DNA from: Dysgonamonadaceae bacterium | GTDB taxonomy: Bacteria > Bacteroidota > Bacteroidia > Bacteroidales > Azobacteroidaceae | Reading direction: 5' to 3' | Assembly (NCBI GenBank): GCA_031267615.1 | Contig: JAIRYM010000048.1 | Span: 1-53,455, forward strand | Length of the DNA stretch: 53,455 nucleotides | In this document: positions 34,846-43,226 of the stretch, piece after piece | Position numbering within the stretch: position 1 is the first letter of the stretch | How the letters are laid out: the number at the start of each line of letters is the position of its first letter | Position numbers and translations under genes: made by a program | The notes under the pieces: model-generated | What the model saw: only the letters and a program-made list of their open reading frames with translations | Told to the model about the DNA's origin: nothing | Database searches by the model: none

Positions 34846-37002
34846 ATGAAAACTGTTTATTGTCAGCTGATCTCATCCGCGCTGGGAATTTCGGAGAAAA
34901 GCATCAGGAGAACTGTCGAACTGCTGGATGACGGAGCGACAATTCCCTTCATCAGTCGCTATCGCAAGGAGGCGACAGGAGGACTTGACGAAGTGAAGAC
35001 CGAAGAAATAAAAGCGATGTATGAAAAATACCAGGAATTGAATGAACGAAAAATAACCATAGTCAAATCAATAGAAGAACAGGGAAAACTTACGCCCGAA
35101 ATTAGTAATCGCATCGAAAACTGCTGGAACGCTGTCGAACTCGAAGATATTTATCTGCCATATAAACCCAAAAGACATACACGCGCCGGGATCGCCCGCA
35201 AACAGGGACTTGAACCGCTGGCTAAAATCCTGATGGATCAGTATGACGGCGACATTATCGCCAAAGCAAAGCAGTTTATCAGCGAAGAAATAAAGGATGC
35301 AGACGAAGCTTTGCAGGGCGCGCGAGACATTATCGCCGAATGGATAAACGAATCGGAGCAGGCGAGAAAAACAGTCCGCAAACTGTTTCGATACGAAGCC
35401 GTAATAACCTCAAAAGCCGTGAAAAGCAAAGAGGAAAAAAGCGAAGAAGAGAAAAACAAAGAGGAAAAAGCCGAAAAATATCGCGACTATTTCGATTTCA
35501 GCGAACCCCTTGTCCGCTGTGCATCACATCGCTTGCTGGCAATGCGGCGCGGCGAAGCAGAAGGCTTTCTGCGCGTAAGCATTTCGCCGGACGACAGGCA
35601 CTGCATTGCCAAACTGAATAAACGGTTTGTAAAACACAGCACAGCATCTTCTGAACAGGTTAAAATAGCTATAAAAGACGGATACAAACGATTGCTGAAA
35701 CCGGCTGTCGAAACGGAATTTGCCGCCTCATCAAAAGAAAAGGCAGACAAAGAAGCGATCAAAGTATTCGCAGAAAACCTGCATCAGTTGCTGCTCGCGC
35801 CTCCGCTCGGACAAAAACGCGTTCTGGCGCTGGATCCGGGGTTCCGCACAGGCTGCAAACTCGTTTGCCTCGATGCACAGGGCAATCTGCTGCACAACGA
35901 AACCATTTACCCGCATCCGCCACAGAACGAGCGGAGAGAAGCAAGGGCAAAACTCATGTCGCTGGTGCAATCCTGCAAGATAGAAGCGATCGCGATCGGT
36001 AACGGCACCGCGAGCCGCGAAACAGAAACCCTCATCTCAAATATACCCTTCGACAGAGACATAAAAGTATTTGCAGTCAGCGAAGACGGAGCGTCAATCT
36101 ATTCCGCATCAAAGGTCGCCCGCGAAGAATTTCCCGAATACGACGTTACAGTGCGCGGCGCAGTCAGCATCGGACGGCGGCTGATGGATCCGCTTGCCGA
36201 ACTCGTGAAAATAGAACCCAAATCAATCGGAGTAGGGCAGTATCAGCACGATGTAAACCAGTCCGAACTGAAAAAATCACTTGACCGGACGGTAGAAAAC
36301 TGCGTAAACCGCGTTGGCGTAAATATAAATACGGCAAGCAAACACCTGCTCACCCGCGTATCGGGACTCGGACCGGCGCTCGCGCAAAACATTGTAGACT
36401 ACCGAGCGAAACATGGCGCTTTCCGCTCGCGGCGCGACCTGTTGAAAGTACCCCGTCTCGGAGAAAAAACCAGTGAGCAGGCGTCAGGCTTCCTGAGGAT
36501 TCCAGGCGCCGAGAATCCGCTCGACAACACGGCGGTACACCCCGAATCATACTCGATCGTAGAGCAGATGGCGGCTGACCTGAACTGTACGGTTGCCGAA
36601 CTGATCAAAAATAAAGAATTACAGACAAAAATAACACTCGACAAATACATTTCCGACACCGCAGGATTGCCCACCCTGACCGACATTATGCAGGAACTTG
36701 CCAAACCGGGGCTTGACCCGAGGGAAAGCATCAAAGTATTTGAGTTCGACCCGAACGTGCGCACTATCGACGATCTGGAAGAAGGGCAAATTCTGAACGG
36801 CATCATCAACAACATCACCAATTTCGGATGCTTTGTCGATCTTGGCATCAAGGAAGACGGACTTATTCACATCTCCAACCTCTCCGACCGGTTCGTTACC
36901 GATCCGAAGACCGTCGTTTCGCTTCATCAGCACGTCAGGGTCAAAGTTATGACCATTGATTACGAGCGAAAAAGAATCGGGCTGACAATGAAAGGGCTGT
37001 AA
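34846..37002 (+). CDS. tex: Tex-family RNA-binding transcription accessory protein
   Basis: 718 residues. Order: Tex N-terminal helical domain (ATIPFISRYRKEATGGLDEV), a YqgF/RNase-H-like core (VLALDPGFRTGCKLVCLD, IAIGNGTASRETE), helix-hairpin-helix motifs (NVNTASKHLLTRVSGLG-like), and a C-terminal S1 domain (GQILNGIINNITNFGCFVDL, DGLIHISNLSDRF). A Lys/Glu-rich insert (KSKEEKSEEEKNKEEKAEKY) lies near residue 205. Tex binds nucleic acid and affects transcription; its precise role is not settled. Confidence 0.93.
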   Translation: MKTVYCQLISSALGISEKSIRRTVELLDDGATIPFISRYRKEATGGLDEVKTEEIKAMYEKYQELNERKITIVKSIEEQGKLTPEISNRIENCWNAVELEDIYLPYKPKRHTRAGIARKQGLEPLAKILMDQYDGDIIAKAKQFISEEIKDADEALQGARDIIAEWINESEQARKTVRKLFRYEAVITSKAVKSKEEKSEEEKNKEEKAEKYRDYFDFSEPLVRCASHRLLAMRRGEAEGFLRVSISPDDRHCIAKLNKRFVKHSTASSEQVKIAIKDGYKRLLKPAVETEFAASSKEKADKEAIKVFAENLHQLLLAPPLGQKRVLALDPGFRTGCKLVCLDAQGNLLHNETIYPHPPQNERREARAKLMSLVQSCKIEAIAIGNGTASRETETLISNIPFDRDIKVFAVSEDGASIYSASKVAREEFPEYDVTVRGAVSIGRRLMDPLAELVKIEPKSIGVGQYQHDVNQSELKKSLDRTVENCVNRVGVNINTASKHLLTRVSGLGPALAQNIVDYRAKHGAFRSRRDLLKVPRLGEKTSEQASGFLRIPGAENPLDNTAVHPESYSIVEQMAADLNCTVAELIKNKELQTKITLDKYISDTAGLPTLTDIMQELAKPGLDPRESIKVFEFDPNVRTIDDLEEGQILNGIINNITNFGCFVDLGIKEDGLIHISNLSDRFVTDPKTVVSLHQHVRVKVMTIDYERKRIGLTMKGL

Positions 37003-37050
37003 TTAAAGTTAATAATTAACAGCCGGCCAAAAATACCCCACGCTTACATT

Positions 37051-37120
37051 ATAGAGACGCAACGCTTTGCGTTTCTACCCCAATCTTACGTTGTAGAGAC
37101 GCAAAATTTTGCGTTTCTAC
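37051..37120. repeat. Two REP-like palindromes
   Basis: Copy 1 (37051-37078) has arms TAGAGACGCAA and TTGCGTTTCTA around a 4-base loop. Copy 2 (37093-37120) is a 28-bp palindrome with arms GTAGAGACGCAAAA and TTTTGCGTTTCTAC. Each has one G-T wobble, and each is preceded by TTACNTTNTAGAGACG and followed by CCCCAA. The TAGAGACGC..GCGTCTCTA palindrome type is widespread in intergenic DNA of Bacteroidetes and cyanobacteria. Confidence 0.75.
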
Positions 37121-37137
37121 CCCAACGCTGCGAAAAA

Positions 37138-37515
37138 TAATTCCAATGCTGCGAAAAATAACTCAACATCCGGAAAAAATAACTCGACATTCGGGGTAAA
37201 TAACTCCAACGTTGGGAAAAATAACTCCAACGTTTGAGAAAATAACTCAACATCCGGAAAAAATAACTCGACATTCGGGGTAAATAACTCCAACGTTTGA
37301 GAAAATAACTCGGCATCCGGAAAAAATAACTCGACATTCGGGGTAAAAAACCCCAACGGAGGGCAAAAAACATCCAACGTTGGGCAAAATAACTCCAACG
37401 TTTGAGAAAATAACTCGGCATCCCGACTTACAAACTCGGCATCCCGACTTACAAACTCGGCATCCGTGGAAAAAAACTCGACAGTTAAAGAAAAATTCCC
37501 CGCAGAAACATAATA
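37138..37515. repeat. Second tandem array of 21-bp units
   Basis: Eighteen contiguous units starting at 37138 and every 21 bases; the first and last few are decayed. Most begin TAACTC and end in A-rich sequence. Three main variants exist: type a with CAACATCCGG or CGGCATCCGG, type b with CGACATTCGGGG, and type c with CCAACGTTTGAG or CCAACGTTGGG. Types a-b-c recur as a 63-bp higher-order unit at 37159, 37243 and 37306. The minus strand is open throughout, with heptads such as VELFFPD and LELFSQT, but only a GTG start and no promoter. It follows the REP-like palindromes and ends ~100 bases before a promoter. Confidence 0.9.
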
Positions 37516-37612
37516 TAACCGCACAGTTCAGGGATATTATCGCTCACTTCAATATTATTACCCAAATTATTAATAAAAAAAACGGAGTCGACAGTTATTA
37601 ATTAATTTTTTA

Positions 37613-37621
37613 TACCTTTGC
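37613..37621 (+). promoter_or_regulatory. -7 element for the phosphoethanolamine-transferase-like gene
   Basis: TACCTTTGC, exact match, 23 bases before the ATG at 37644. Confidence 0.6.
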
Positions 37622-37643
37622 ATATCAATACATCGAACTCAGT

Positions 37644-39149
37644 ATGACAAAAAAGAATAATCTGCTTCCATTCGTCGTATTATCTGCCCTCTTTATCGGG
37701 ATCACATTCACTGCGTCGGACTTCTTAACTTCGCCCGCCGATTCTGTTAAAGACAGTTTCATACTTTTTCTTCAATGGACCGTTCTGTTTTTCGCACTGC
37801 TGCCACCTGTTTATATTCTCGCGCTGAATAAATATGTATTCGCCGGAATTTTTCCCCCTCTCTGCATAGTTTCAGGCGTCTTGACGTATTTCAGATATAC
37901 TGCCGGAACGGTTTTAACTACAGAGATCATAGAAATTTTCATGGACAATCATTCCCAGTCCACTGTTATGGGCGCAGGACTGTATGCCGTTGTCGCCGCC
38001 GCCGGTTTAGTATCAGTTTTGTTTGCAGTTTACCGTTTCAAAAAGATAAAGATTCGGAAAACTCACGTTCATCTGTCAGTTGCAACCGCAGCCGCTGTAT
38101 TAATATTCTCTATTCCTCAGATAAAACGTCCTGTGGCGAACCGTTTGCCCTTTAATCTGTATTTCGTAACAAAAGATTATATAAAAAACAGGCGGGAATA
38201 TATGACCGAAAGACCTGGATTTGATGCCGTTCGCTGTTCGGACGACAGTCTTGCCGTCGTTCTCGTTATCGGCGAGTCTCTTCGTCCCGACCATCTCGGA
38301 ATCAATGGATATGAACGCAATACGACGCCACATCTGGCTGAAGAAGACATAATTCCGTTTCCGGACGTCCAATCGCCATATACATACACCAATGCCAGCC
38401 TTGCATACATGCTCACCCGAGCCGACAGCCTTCATCCTGACCGCGCTGCCGTCGAACGTTCCTTTGTTGATCTTTTCAAAAAATGCGGATTTCATACCTC
38501 CTGGCTTGCAAATCAGGCAGCGACGAAGGGCTACGTCTATTTTATGAAAGAATGTGATACCCTGATTTACTGTGTTTCCGGCAAATCGTCATACGTGTTT
38601 GACAGAACGTGGACTGACGCCGGTCTGCTTCCCGCTTTCGACGCCGTTACCGGACAGGGTTTTGACCGTCAGCTTGTCGTCCTCCATACCGTCGGCTCGC
38701 ACTGGTATTACAATACCCACTGTGAGGATTCGCTAAAACATTTCGCGCCCGTAACACGCAGTCGCATCATAAGTTCCAATACAAAACAGGAAATGATAAA
38801 TTCGTATGACAACACCGTTCTCTCAACCGACCTGTTTATTTATAATCTGATCAACCGTTTGCGCGATAAAAATGCTGTTTTGATTTATCTCTCCGACCAC
38901 GGCGAGGCTCTGGGCGAAAACGGACAGTGGCTTCATGCGTCCGATTCCCCTGCCGTTCATAACACCGCCTGTCTTGTCTGGCTGTCGCCCGCTTACATTG
39001 CTCTGCATGCCGACCGGTATGAAGCGCTCATGGAAAACCGCCTGCGGAGATATGACACAGATTTCCTGTTTCATACAATCATTGAATGTGCAGATATTGG
39101 ATTTGGAGACGGGGAAGATGAATATCGAAAAAATCTGTTCCGTCAATAA
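37644..39149 (+). CDS. Phosphoethanolamine transferase-like membrane sulfatase-fold enzyme (EptA family)
   Basis: 501 residues. Five N-terminal membrane helices (for example WTVLFFALLPPVYILAL and MGAGLYAVVAAAGLVSVLFAVY) precede an alkaline-phosphatase-superfamily domain on the periplasmic side. Motifs are VVLVIGESLRPDHLGINGYE with the metal-binding Glu, the YTNASLAYMLTRAD segment where the nucleophile Thr or Ser is expected, and LIYLSDHGEALGENGQWLH with Asp-His metal ligands. Family members add phosphoethanolamine to lipid A or glycans. The acceptor is not predictable. It ends 4 bases before the convergent mlaF-like gene. Confidence 0.85.
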   Translation: MTKKNNLLPFVVLSALFIGITFTASDFLTSPADSVKDSFILFLQWTVLFFALLPPVYILALNKYVFAGIFPPLCIVSGVLTYFRYTAGTVLTTEIIEIFMDNHSQSTVMGAGLYAVVAAAGLVSVLFAVYRFKKIKIRKTHVHLSVATAAAVLIFSIPQIKRPVANRLPFNLYFVTKDYIKNRREYMTERPGFDAVRCSDDSLAVVLVIGESLRPDHLGINGYERNTTPHLAEEDIIPFPDVQSPYTYTNASLAYMLTRADSLHPDRAAVERSFVDLFKKCGFHTSWLANQAATKGYVYFMKECDTLIYCVSGKSSYVFDRTWTDAGLLPAFDAVTGQGFDRQLVVLHTVGSHWYYNTHCEDSLKHFAPVTRSRIISSNTKQEMINSYDNTVLSTDLFIYNLINRLRDKNAVLIYLSDHGEALGENGQWLHASDSPAVHNTACLVWLSPAYIALHADRYEALMENRLRRYDTDFLFHTIIECADIGFGDGEDEYRKNLFRQ

Positions 39150-39153
39150 TTCA

Positions 39154-39900
39154 TTACTCTTTCATTCTCCTGAAAAAGTCCGAAGCAAAGACAAAATCGT
39201 TGAGTTCTTTATTTGTCGAAGACATAATTTCGGCGCTCGTTCCCTCCCACGCCTTCCGTCCCCCGCTGATAAAGATAATTTTTTCACCGATATTCATTAC
39301 AGAATTCATGTCGTGAGTGTTGATCACAGTAGTCATATTATATTCTTTCGTGATGTCGTGAACAAGTTCGTCGATAAGCATTGCCGTTTTGGGGTCAAGA
39401 CCAGAATTAGGCTCGTCGCAAAACAGATAATCGGGATTCAGGGCGATAGCTCGAGCGATAGCCACCCGTTTCATCATGCCCCCGCTAATTTCTGCCGGAT
39501 AAAGATCGTCGGCGTCATTCAGGTTAACTCTTTCAAGACAGAATTTAGCCCGGTTCACACGTTCTTTATACGAATCGCGGGTGAACATGGTCAGCGGAAA
39601 CATCACATTATCCAAAACAGTCATCGAATCAAACAGCGCCGAACCCTGAAACAGCATACCCATCTCTCGCCGCAGATTTTTCAGTTCCGGCTTCTTCATT
39701 TTAGAAAAACTTCGCCTGTCGTAAAGAATTTCTCCGGAAGTAGGAGTCATCAGTCCGATCAGGTTTTTCATCAAAACAGTTTTTCCGGAGCCGCTTCGCC
39801 CTATTATCAGATTTGTTTTACCTTTTTCAAAAACCGTAGAGACGTCAGTCAGGACAGTTTTGTTTTCAAACGATTTATACAGGTTCAGAACTTCAATCAT
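39154..39900 (-). CDS. mlaF: ABC transporter ATPase, MlaF-like (phospholipid transport)
   Basis: 248 residues. Walker A GRSGSGKTVL, Q-loop, signature SGGMMKRVAIARAIALNPD, Walker B YLFCDEPNSGLDP, and the switch His in VINTHDM. It is co-transcribed with the MlaE-like permease (4-base ATGA overlap). In Mla systems it powers phospholipid movement between inner and outer membranes, keeping lipid asymmetry. The MCE substrate-binding protein usually next in the operon is not in this cluster. Confidence 0.88.
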   Translation of the reverse strand: MIEVLNLYKSFENKTVLTDVSTVFEKGKTNLIIGRSGSGKTVLMKNLIGLMTPTSGEILYDRRSFSKMKKPELKNLRREMGMLFQGSALFDSMTVLDNVMFPLTMFTRDSYKERVNRAKFCLERVNLNDADDLYPAEISGGMMKRVAIARAIALNPDYLFCDEPNSGLDPKTAMLIDELVHDITKEYNMTTVINTHDMNSVMNIGEKIIFISGGRKAWEGTSAEIMSSTNKELNDFVFASDFFRRMKE

Positions 39901-40643
39901 CTTCCAAGCATAAGGTTAGTTATTATTAAATCGAAGGCAAGAATCAGCACGCTGCTCATCACGACCGAGTTTGTGCTTGCCTTTCCCACCTGCAGCGCTC
40001 CGCCTCTGACGTTATATCCGTAATACGACGCAACCGACGCTATTATGAACGCAAAAACCATTGATTTGATCACGGAATACGTGATGTTGAACGGTGAAAA
40101 CCAGAACATGATGCCAAATTCATATTTCGCAACCGTAATCATCGACGACAGATAAGCCATCAGATACCCTCCGCCGATACCGAAAAACATACTTATAATT
40201 ACAAGCACGGGAATAAACAGTACGAATCCCGCAATTTTCGGCAGAATAAGGTAGTTAGCCGAATTTACGCCCATTATTTCCAGCGCGTCAATCTGTTCCG
40301 TAACCCTCATCGTACCAAGTTCCGACGCAATATTCGATCCGACCTTTCCGGCAAGAATAAGGCACATAATGGTAGATGAAAATTCGAGTAAAACCACTTC
40401 GCGGGTAATGTATCCGACCGTAAAGTCGGGTATCAGCGGCGAAGTAATGTTCAGTCCGACCTGAACGGTAAGCACAGCGCCGATAAACAGCGAAATAAAA
40501 ATCACAATCCACAGCGAATCAACGCCCAGTTTGTATATTTCCTGCAACATCTGGCGGAAAAACACGCCAAACCGTTCCGGCACGGAGAAAGTTCGCTGCA
40601 TCAGCAAGACGTATTCGCCAAAATTATGTAAAGCTTTAAGCAT
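39897..40643 (-). CDS. mlaE: ABC transporter permease, MlaE-like
   Basis: 248 residues, about five to six membrane segments, with the MlaE-family coupling motif ELGTMRVTEQIDALEIMGVN in the middle. SLFIGAVLTVQVGLNI near the N-terminus and the Gly-rich FGIGGGYLMAYL are also typical. The start overlaps the upstream FemAB-like gene by 8 bases and the end overlaps mlaF by 4, so all three are translated as one tight operon. Confidence 0.88.
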   Translation of the reverse strand: MLKALHNFGEYVLLMQRTFSVPERFGVFFRQMLQEIYKLGVDSLWIVIFISLFIGAVLTVQVGLNITSPLIPDFTVGYITREVVLLEFSSTIMCLILAGKVGSNIASELGTMRVTEQIDALEIMGVNSANYLILPKIAGFVLFIPVLVIISMFFGIGGGYLMAYLSSMITVAKYEFGIMFWFSPFNITYSVIKSMVFAFIIASVASYYGYNVRGGALQVGKASTNSVVMSSVLILAFDLIITNLMLGR

Positions 40644-41589
40644 TTATTTTCTGTTTAAGTTTAATTTGTATTCTGTTTAATATATTCATTTTTCCTTTCT
40701 CTATTTGAAAATACTGCTTTTGAGTTGTTCCAAATTCACGGAAGAAAAATTCTACTCCTTTAATCATTGAGCCACAGAAGTCGAAGACGGTACACGATGA
40801 AGATAAATCACTTATTGCCTGCAATAGGACTAATGAAAGTCCTCCGGACTTGCGAAGGTGGGTGTAAGTGCCATTAGCGATAGCATAAGCGCAGTCGTCT
40901 TGCCAAACGACGAATACTGCCGCATGCAGTTTTCCCTGTTCATCGTAAGCGCCCCAAATATTGCCTTGTTTGCGGGAAACAGCTGTGGAAACGAGTTTTC
41001 TCAATGTGTTTTGGTGGGCAACTTTAATTGACTGACGGGCAAAAACCTGCGCATTGATTTTTATAAATTCATCTATTGGAACATTTCGTCTGACCTGCAA
41101 ACGGTTTTTGTTTGCTTTTTTCAGATTTTCCTTTATACTTCTTCCGAGATTATTATAAAGAGTTTCCTTATCCTTAATATCATGCAGCAAGAAAGAATAT
41201 CGGGTAGTCTGTCGAAAGCCGTTCCAGTAAAACGGCAGCCAGTCGGTAAAAGAATAATGAAAATTCTGCAGGAAATAACTGTGAGCAGGAAGCCGGCGGA
41301 TAAATTCTTCGCATACAGTCTGCCTTCGATACAGTTCGCTTGCCGTCCGTTTCATTTCAAACACGGGATTGAACCATATTCCCATCGTTTGCGTAAATGG
41401 CGGCATCGTTATAATACCTCTGCACGGCATATAATAAGGTATAGTCGCGGAAACCAGTCCATCTTGAAGAATTAAGAGTACGTTCCACCGGTTTTCGCCG
41501 CAAACGCAGTCGAGCCACCAGTCTTGCGCATAAACAGGAATAGAATGTTCTTTCAGGCACAAAGCCCTGTACAGTTCTTTATCAGTCAC
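40636..41589 (-). CDS. FemAB/BioF2-like acyltransferase (GNAT fold)
   Basis: 317 residues from GTG 41589 (VTDKELYRALCLKEH). The longer frame to 41700 is rejected because the promoter element at 41611-41618 would lie inside it. The second half shows the FemAB/BioF2 pattern: GRSIKENLKKANKNRLQVR, IKINAQVFARQSIKV, WGAYDEQGKLHAAVFVVW, YAIANGTYTHLRKSGGLSLV and VFDFCGSMIKGVEFFFREFG. FemAB proteins use aminoacyl-tRNA to modify peptidoglycan; other relatives transfer other acyl groups. Here it leads an operon with an MlaFE lipid transporter, so an envelope-lipid or cell-wall substrate is likely but unproven. Confidence 0.75.
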   Translation of the reverse strand: MTDKELYRALCLKEHSIPVYAQDWWLDCVCGENRWNVLLILQDGLVSATIPYYMPCRGIITMPPFTQTMGIWFNPVFEMKRTASELYRRQTVCEEFIRRLPAHSYFLQNFHYSFTDWLPFYWNGFRQTTRYSFLLHDIKDKETLYNNLGRSIKENLKKANKNRLQVRRNVPIDEFIKINAQVFARQSIKVAHQNTLRKLVSTAVSRKQGNIWGAYDEQGKLHAAVFVVWQDDCAYAIANGTYTHLRKSGGLSLVLLQAISDLSSSCTVFDFCGSMIKGVEFFFREFGTTQKQYFQIEKGKMNILNRIQIKLKQKINA

Positions 41590-41610
41590 ACTAAAAACAT
41601 TATTGTCAGA

Positions 41611-41618
41611 CAAAGGTA
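41611..41618 (-). promoter_or_regulatory. -7 element of the FemAB-like/mlaE/mlaF operon
   Basis: Minus strand TACCTTTG, 21 bases before the chosen GTG. It decides the start codon of that gene and is divergent from the murC promoter 33 bases away. Confidence 0.65.
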
Positions 41619-41651
41619 AGTAAAAAAAATGAAAGGCAAACAAAAAAAGCG

Positions 41652-41660
41652 TACCTTTGC
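41652..41660 (+). promoter_or_regulatory. -7 element of murC
   Basis: TACCTTTGC, exact match, 25 bases before ATG 41686. Confidence 0.65.
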
Positions 41661-41685
41661 AGCCGAAACATTCCGGACAGATATT

Positions 41686-43101
41686 ATGCACAATCATCAA
41701 AACACATCATTATATTTTCTCGGCGCGGGAGGCATAGGAATGTCAGCCCTTATCCGATATTTTCTCTCGAAAGGATCACAGGTCGCGGGATACGACCGTA
41801 CAGAATCCGAACTCACGCGACAGCTCAACACAGAAGGCGCACAAATTCATTATGAAGAAAATCCGGACGCCATTCCTGTTGAATTTCGAGATAAAGCAAA
41901 AACCATGGTAGTTCTGACGCCGGCTATTCCAAAAGAAAATACAGAACTTCAGTGGTTTGAAAAGGAAGGATTTAAAATAATAAAACGGGCTCAGGTTTTA
42001 GGAGAAATCACTCGCGTTACACAAGGACTGTGTATAGCCGGGACTCACGGCAAAACGACAACATCGTCCATGCTTGCACATTTGTTGAAACAGTCTCACG
42101 TCGATTGTAACGCCTTCCTCGGCGGAATCCTGAAAAACTATGACAGCAACCTGTTACTGTCTTCAACGAGCAACCTGACTGTCATTGAAGCCGACGAATA
42201 CGACCGTTCTTTTCACTGGTTAAATCCGTCAATGGCAGTCGTTACATCTGTTTCACCCGACCACCTTGATATTTATGGCACAGCGGAAGCCTATCGCGAA
42301 AGCTTTGAAAAATTCGCATCGCTTGTTCGCTCAGGAGGCGTATTATTACTCGAATCGAATGTAAAAATGAAATTGGAATTACAGACCGGCGTCAAGGTTT
42401 ATCGTTATGCTGCTGCGCTTAATTCCGACAGTTCCGGGATTGATTTCTATGCAGAAAACATAAAGACAGGCGATGGAGAAATACATTTTGATTTTGTTGC
42501 ACCAGACAGAAAAATTGTCGACATCAACCTCGGCGTACCAGTCCGCATCAATATTCAAAATGCAGTTGCGGCAATAGCCATCGCTTCGCTTTGCGGAGTC
42601 CGTGATGATGAAATAAAGACGTCCATGGCGTCATTTCAAGGCGTTCGCCGTCGTTTCGATTTTCATATCAAGACCACTGACCTTGCGCTTATAGACGACT
42701 ATGCCCACCATCCGGAAGAACTTTCAGCAAGCATATATTCAGTACGTGAACTTTATCCTAATCGCCGGTTGACAGTAATTTTTCAACCACACCTTTATAC
42801 TCGTACCCGCGATTTCTATCGTGAATTTGCCGTAGCGCTTTCTCAGGCAGACGAAGTTATATTGCTGCCCATTTATCCGGCAAGGGAAGAACCGATTGAA
42901 GGAGTATCTTCGCAGATGATTCTTGATTTGGTAACAAGCGCCGGGCGTCATCTGCTGACAAAAAGCGAACTGCTTGATTATGTCAGTTCCGTCAATTTTG
43001 AAGTATTGCTTATGGCAGGTGCAGGCGATATAGAATTGCTGGTTGAGCCGGTGAAAACAATTATAAATACGCAAGAGAAATGCAGAAAAAAAAGAAAATA
43101 A
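41686..43101 (+). CDS. murC: UDP-N-acetylmuramate--L-alanine ligase
   Basis: 471 residues from ATG 41686 (MHNHQNTSLYFLGAGGIGMS). The upstream frame to 41629 includes the promoter and is not used. Motifs: GAGGIGMSALIRYFLSKG (UDP-binding), CIAGTHGKTTTSSMLAHLL (ATP), VIEADEYDRSFHWL, VTSVSPDHLDIYG, RRFDFHIK and IDDYAHHPEEL. It adds L-Ala to UDP-MurNAc, the first peptide step of peptidoglycan synthesis. The sequence follows Bacteroides MurC rather than Mpl. It stands outside a dcw cluster here, next to rpsA. Confidence 0.93.
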   Translation: MHNHQNTSLYFLGAGGIGMSALIRYFLSKGSQVAGYDRTESELTRQLNTEGAQIHYEENPDAIPVEFRDKAKTMVVLTPAIPKENTELQWFEKEGFKIIKRAQVLGEITRVTQGLCIAGTHGKTTTSSMLAHLLKQSHVDCNAFLGGILKNYDSNLLLSSTSNLTVIEADEYDRSFHWLNPSMAVVTSVSPDHLDIYGTAEAYRESFEKFASLVRSGGVLLLESNVKMKLELQTGVKVYRYAAALNSDSSGIDFYAENIKTGDGEIHFDFVAPDRKIVDINLGVPVRINIQNAVAAIAIASLCGVRDDEIKTSMASFQGVRRRFDFHIKTTDLALIDDYAHHPEELSASIYSVRELYPNRRLTVIFQPHLYTRTRDFYREFAVALSQADEVILLPIYPAREEPIEGVSSQMILDLVTSAGRHLLTKSELLDYVSSVNFEVLLMAGAGDIELLVEPVKTIINTQEKCRKKRK

Positions 43102-43140
43102 CAAAAACAAGTCCGTTTGTTTTGAAAAGATCACTAAAAT

Positions 43141-43172
43141 TTTGCGGATAAAGAAATTTATTTTACCTTTGC
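43141..43172 (+). promoter_or_regulatory. Promoter of rpsA
   Basis: TTTG (43141-43144), 19 bases, TACCTTTGC (43164-43172): full match. Confidence 0.75.
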
Positions 43173-43226
43173 GCCGCTTTTTGACAACATAATGTCTAAT
43201 TTACTAATTAACAAAAAATCATTAAA

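Noticed and set aside
37138-37515. CRISPR array
   Set aside because: Same reason: contiguous units, variation at fixed positions, no spacers or cas genes.
37117-37524. Minus-strand repeat protein with ELF heptads
   Set aside because: Starts only at GTG and overlaps the REP-like palindrome; no promoter seen. Kept as a non-coding repeat.
41629-41685. N-terminal extension of murC
   Set aside because: Contains the TACCTTTGC promoter element; MurC homology begins after ATG 41686.
40636-41700. Longer FemAB-like protein starting at 41700
   Set aside because: It would span both divergent promoter elements and overlap the murC start.
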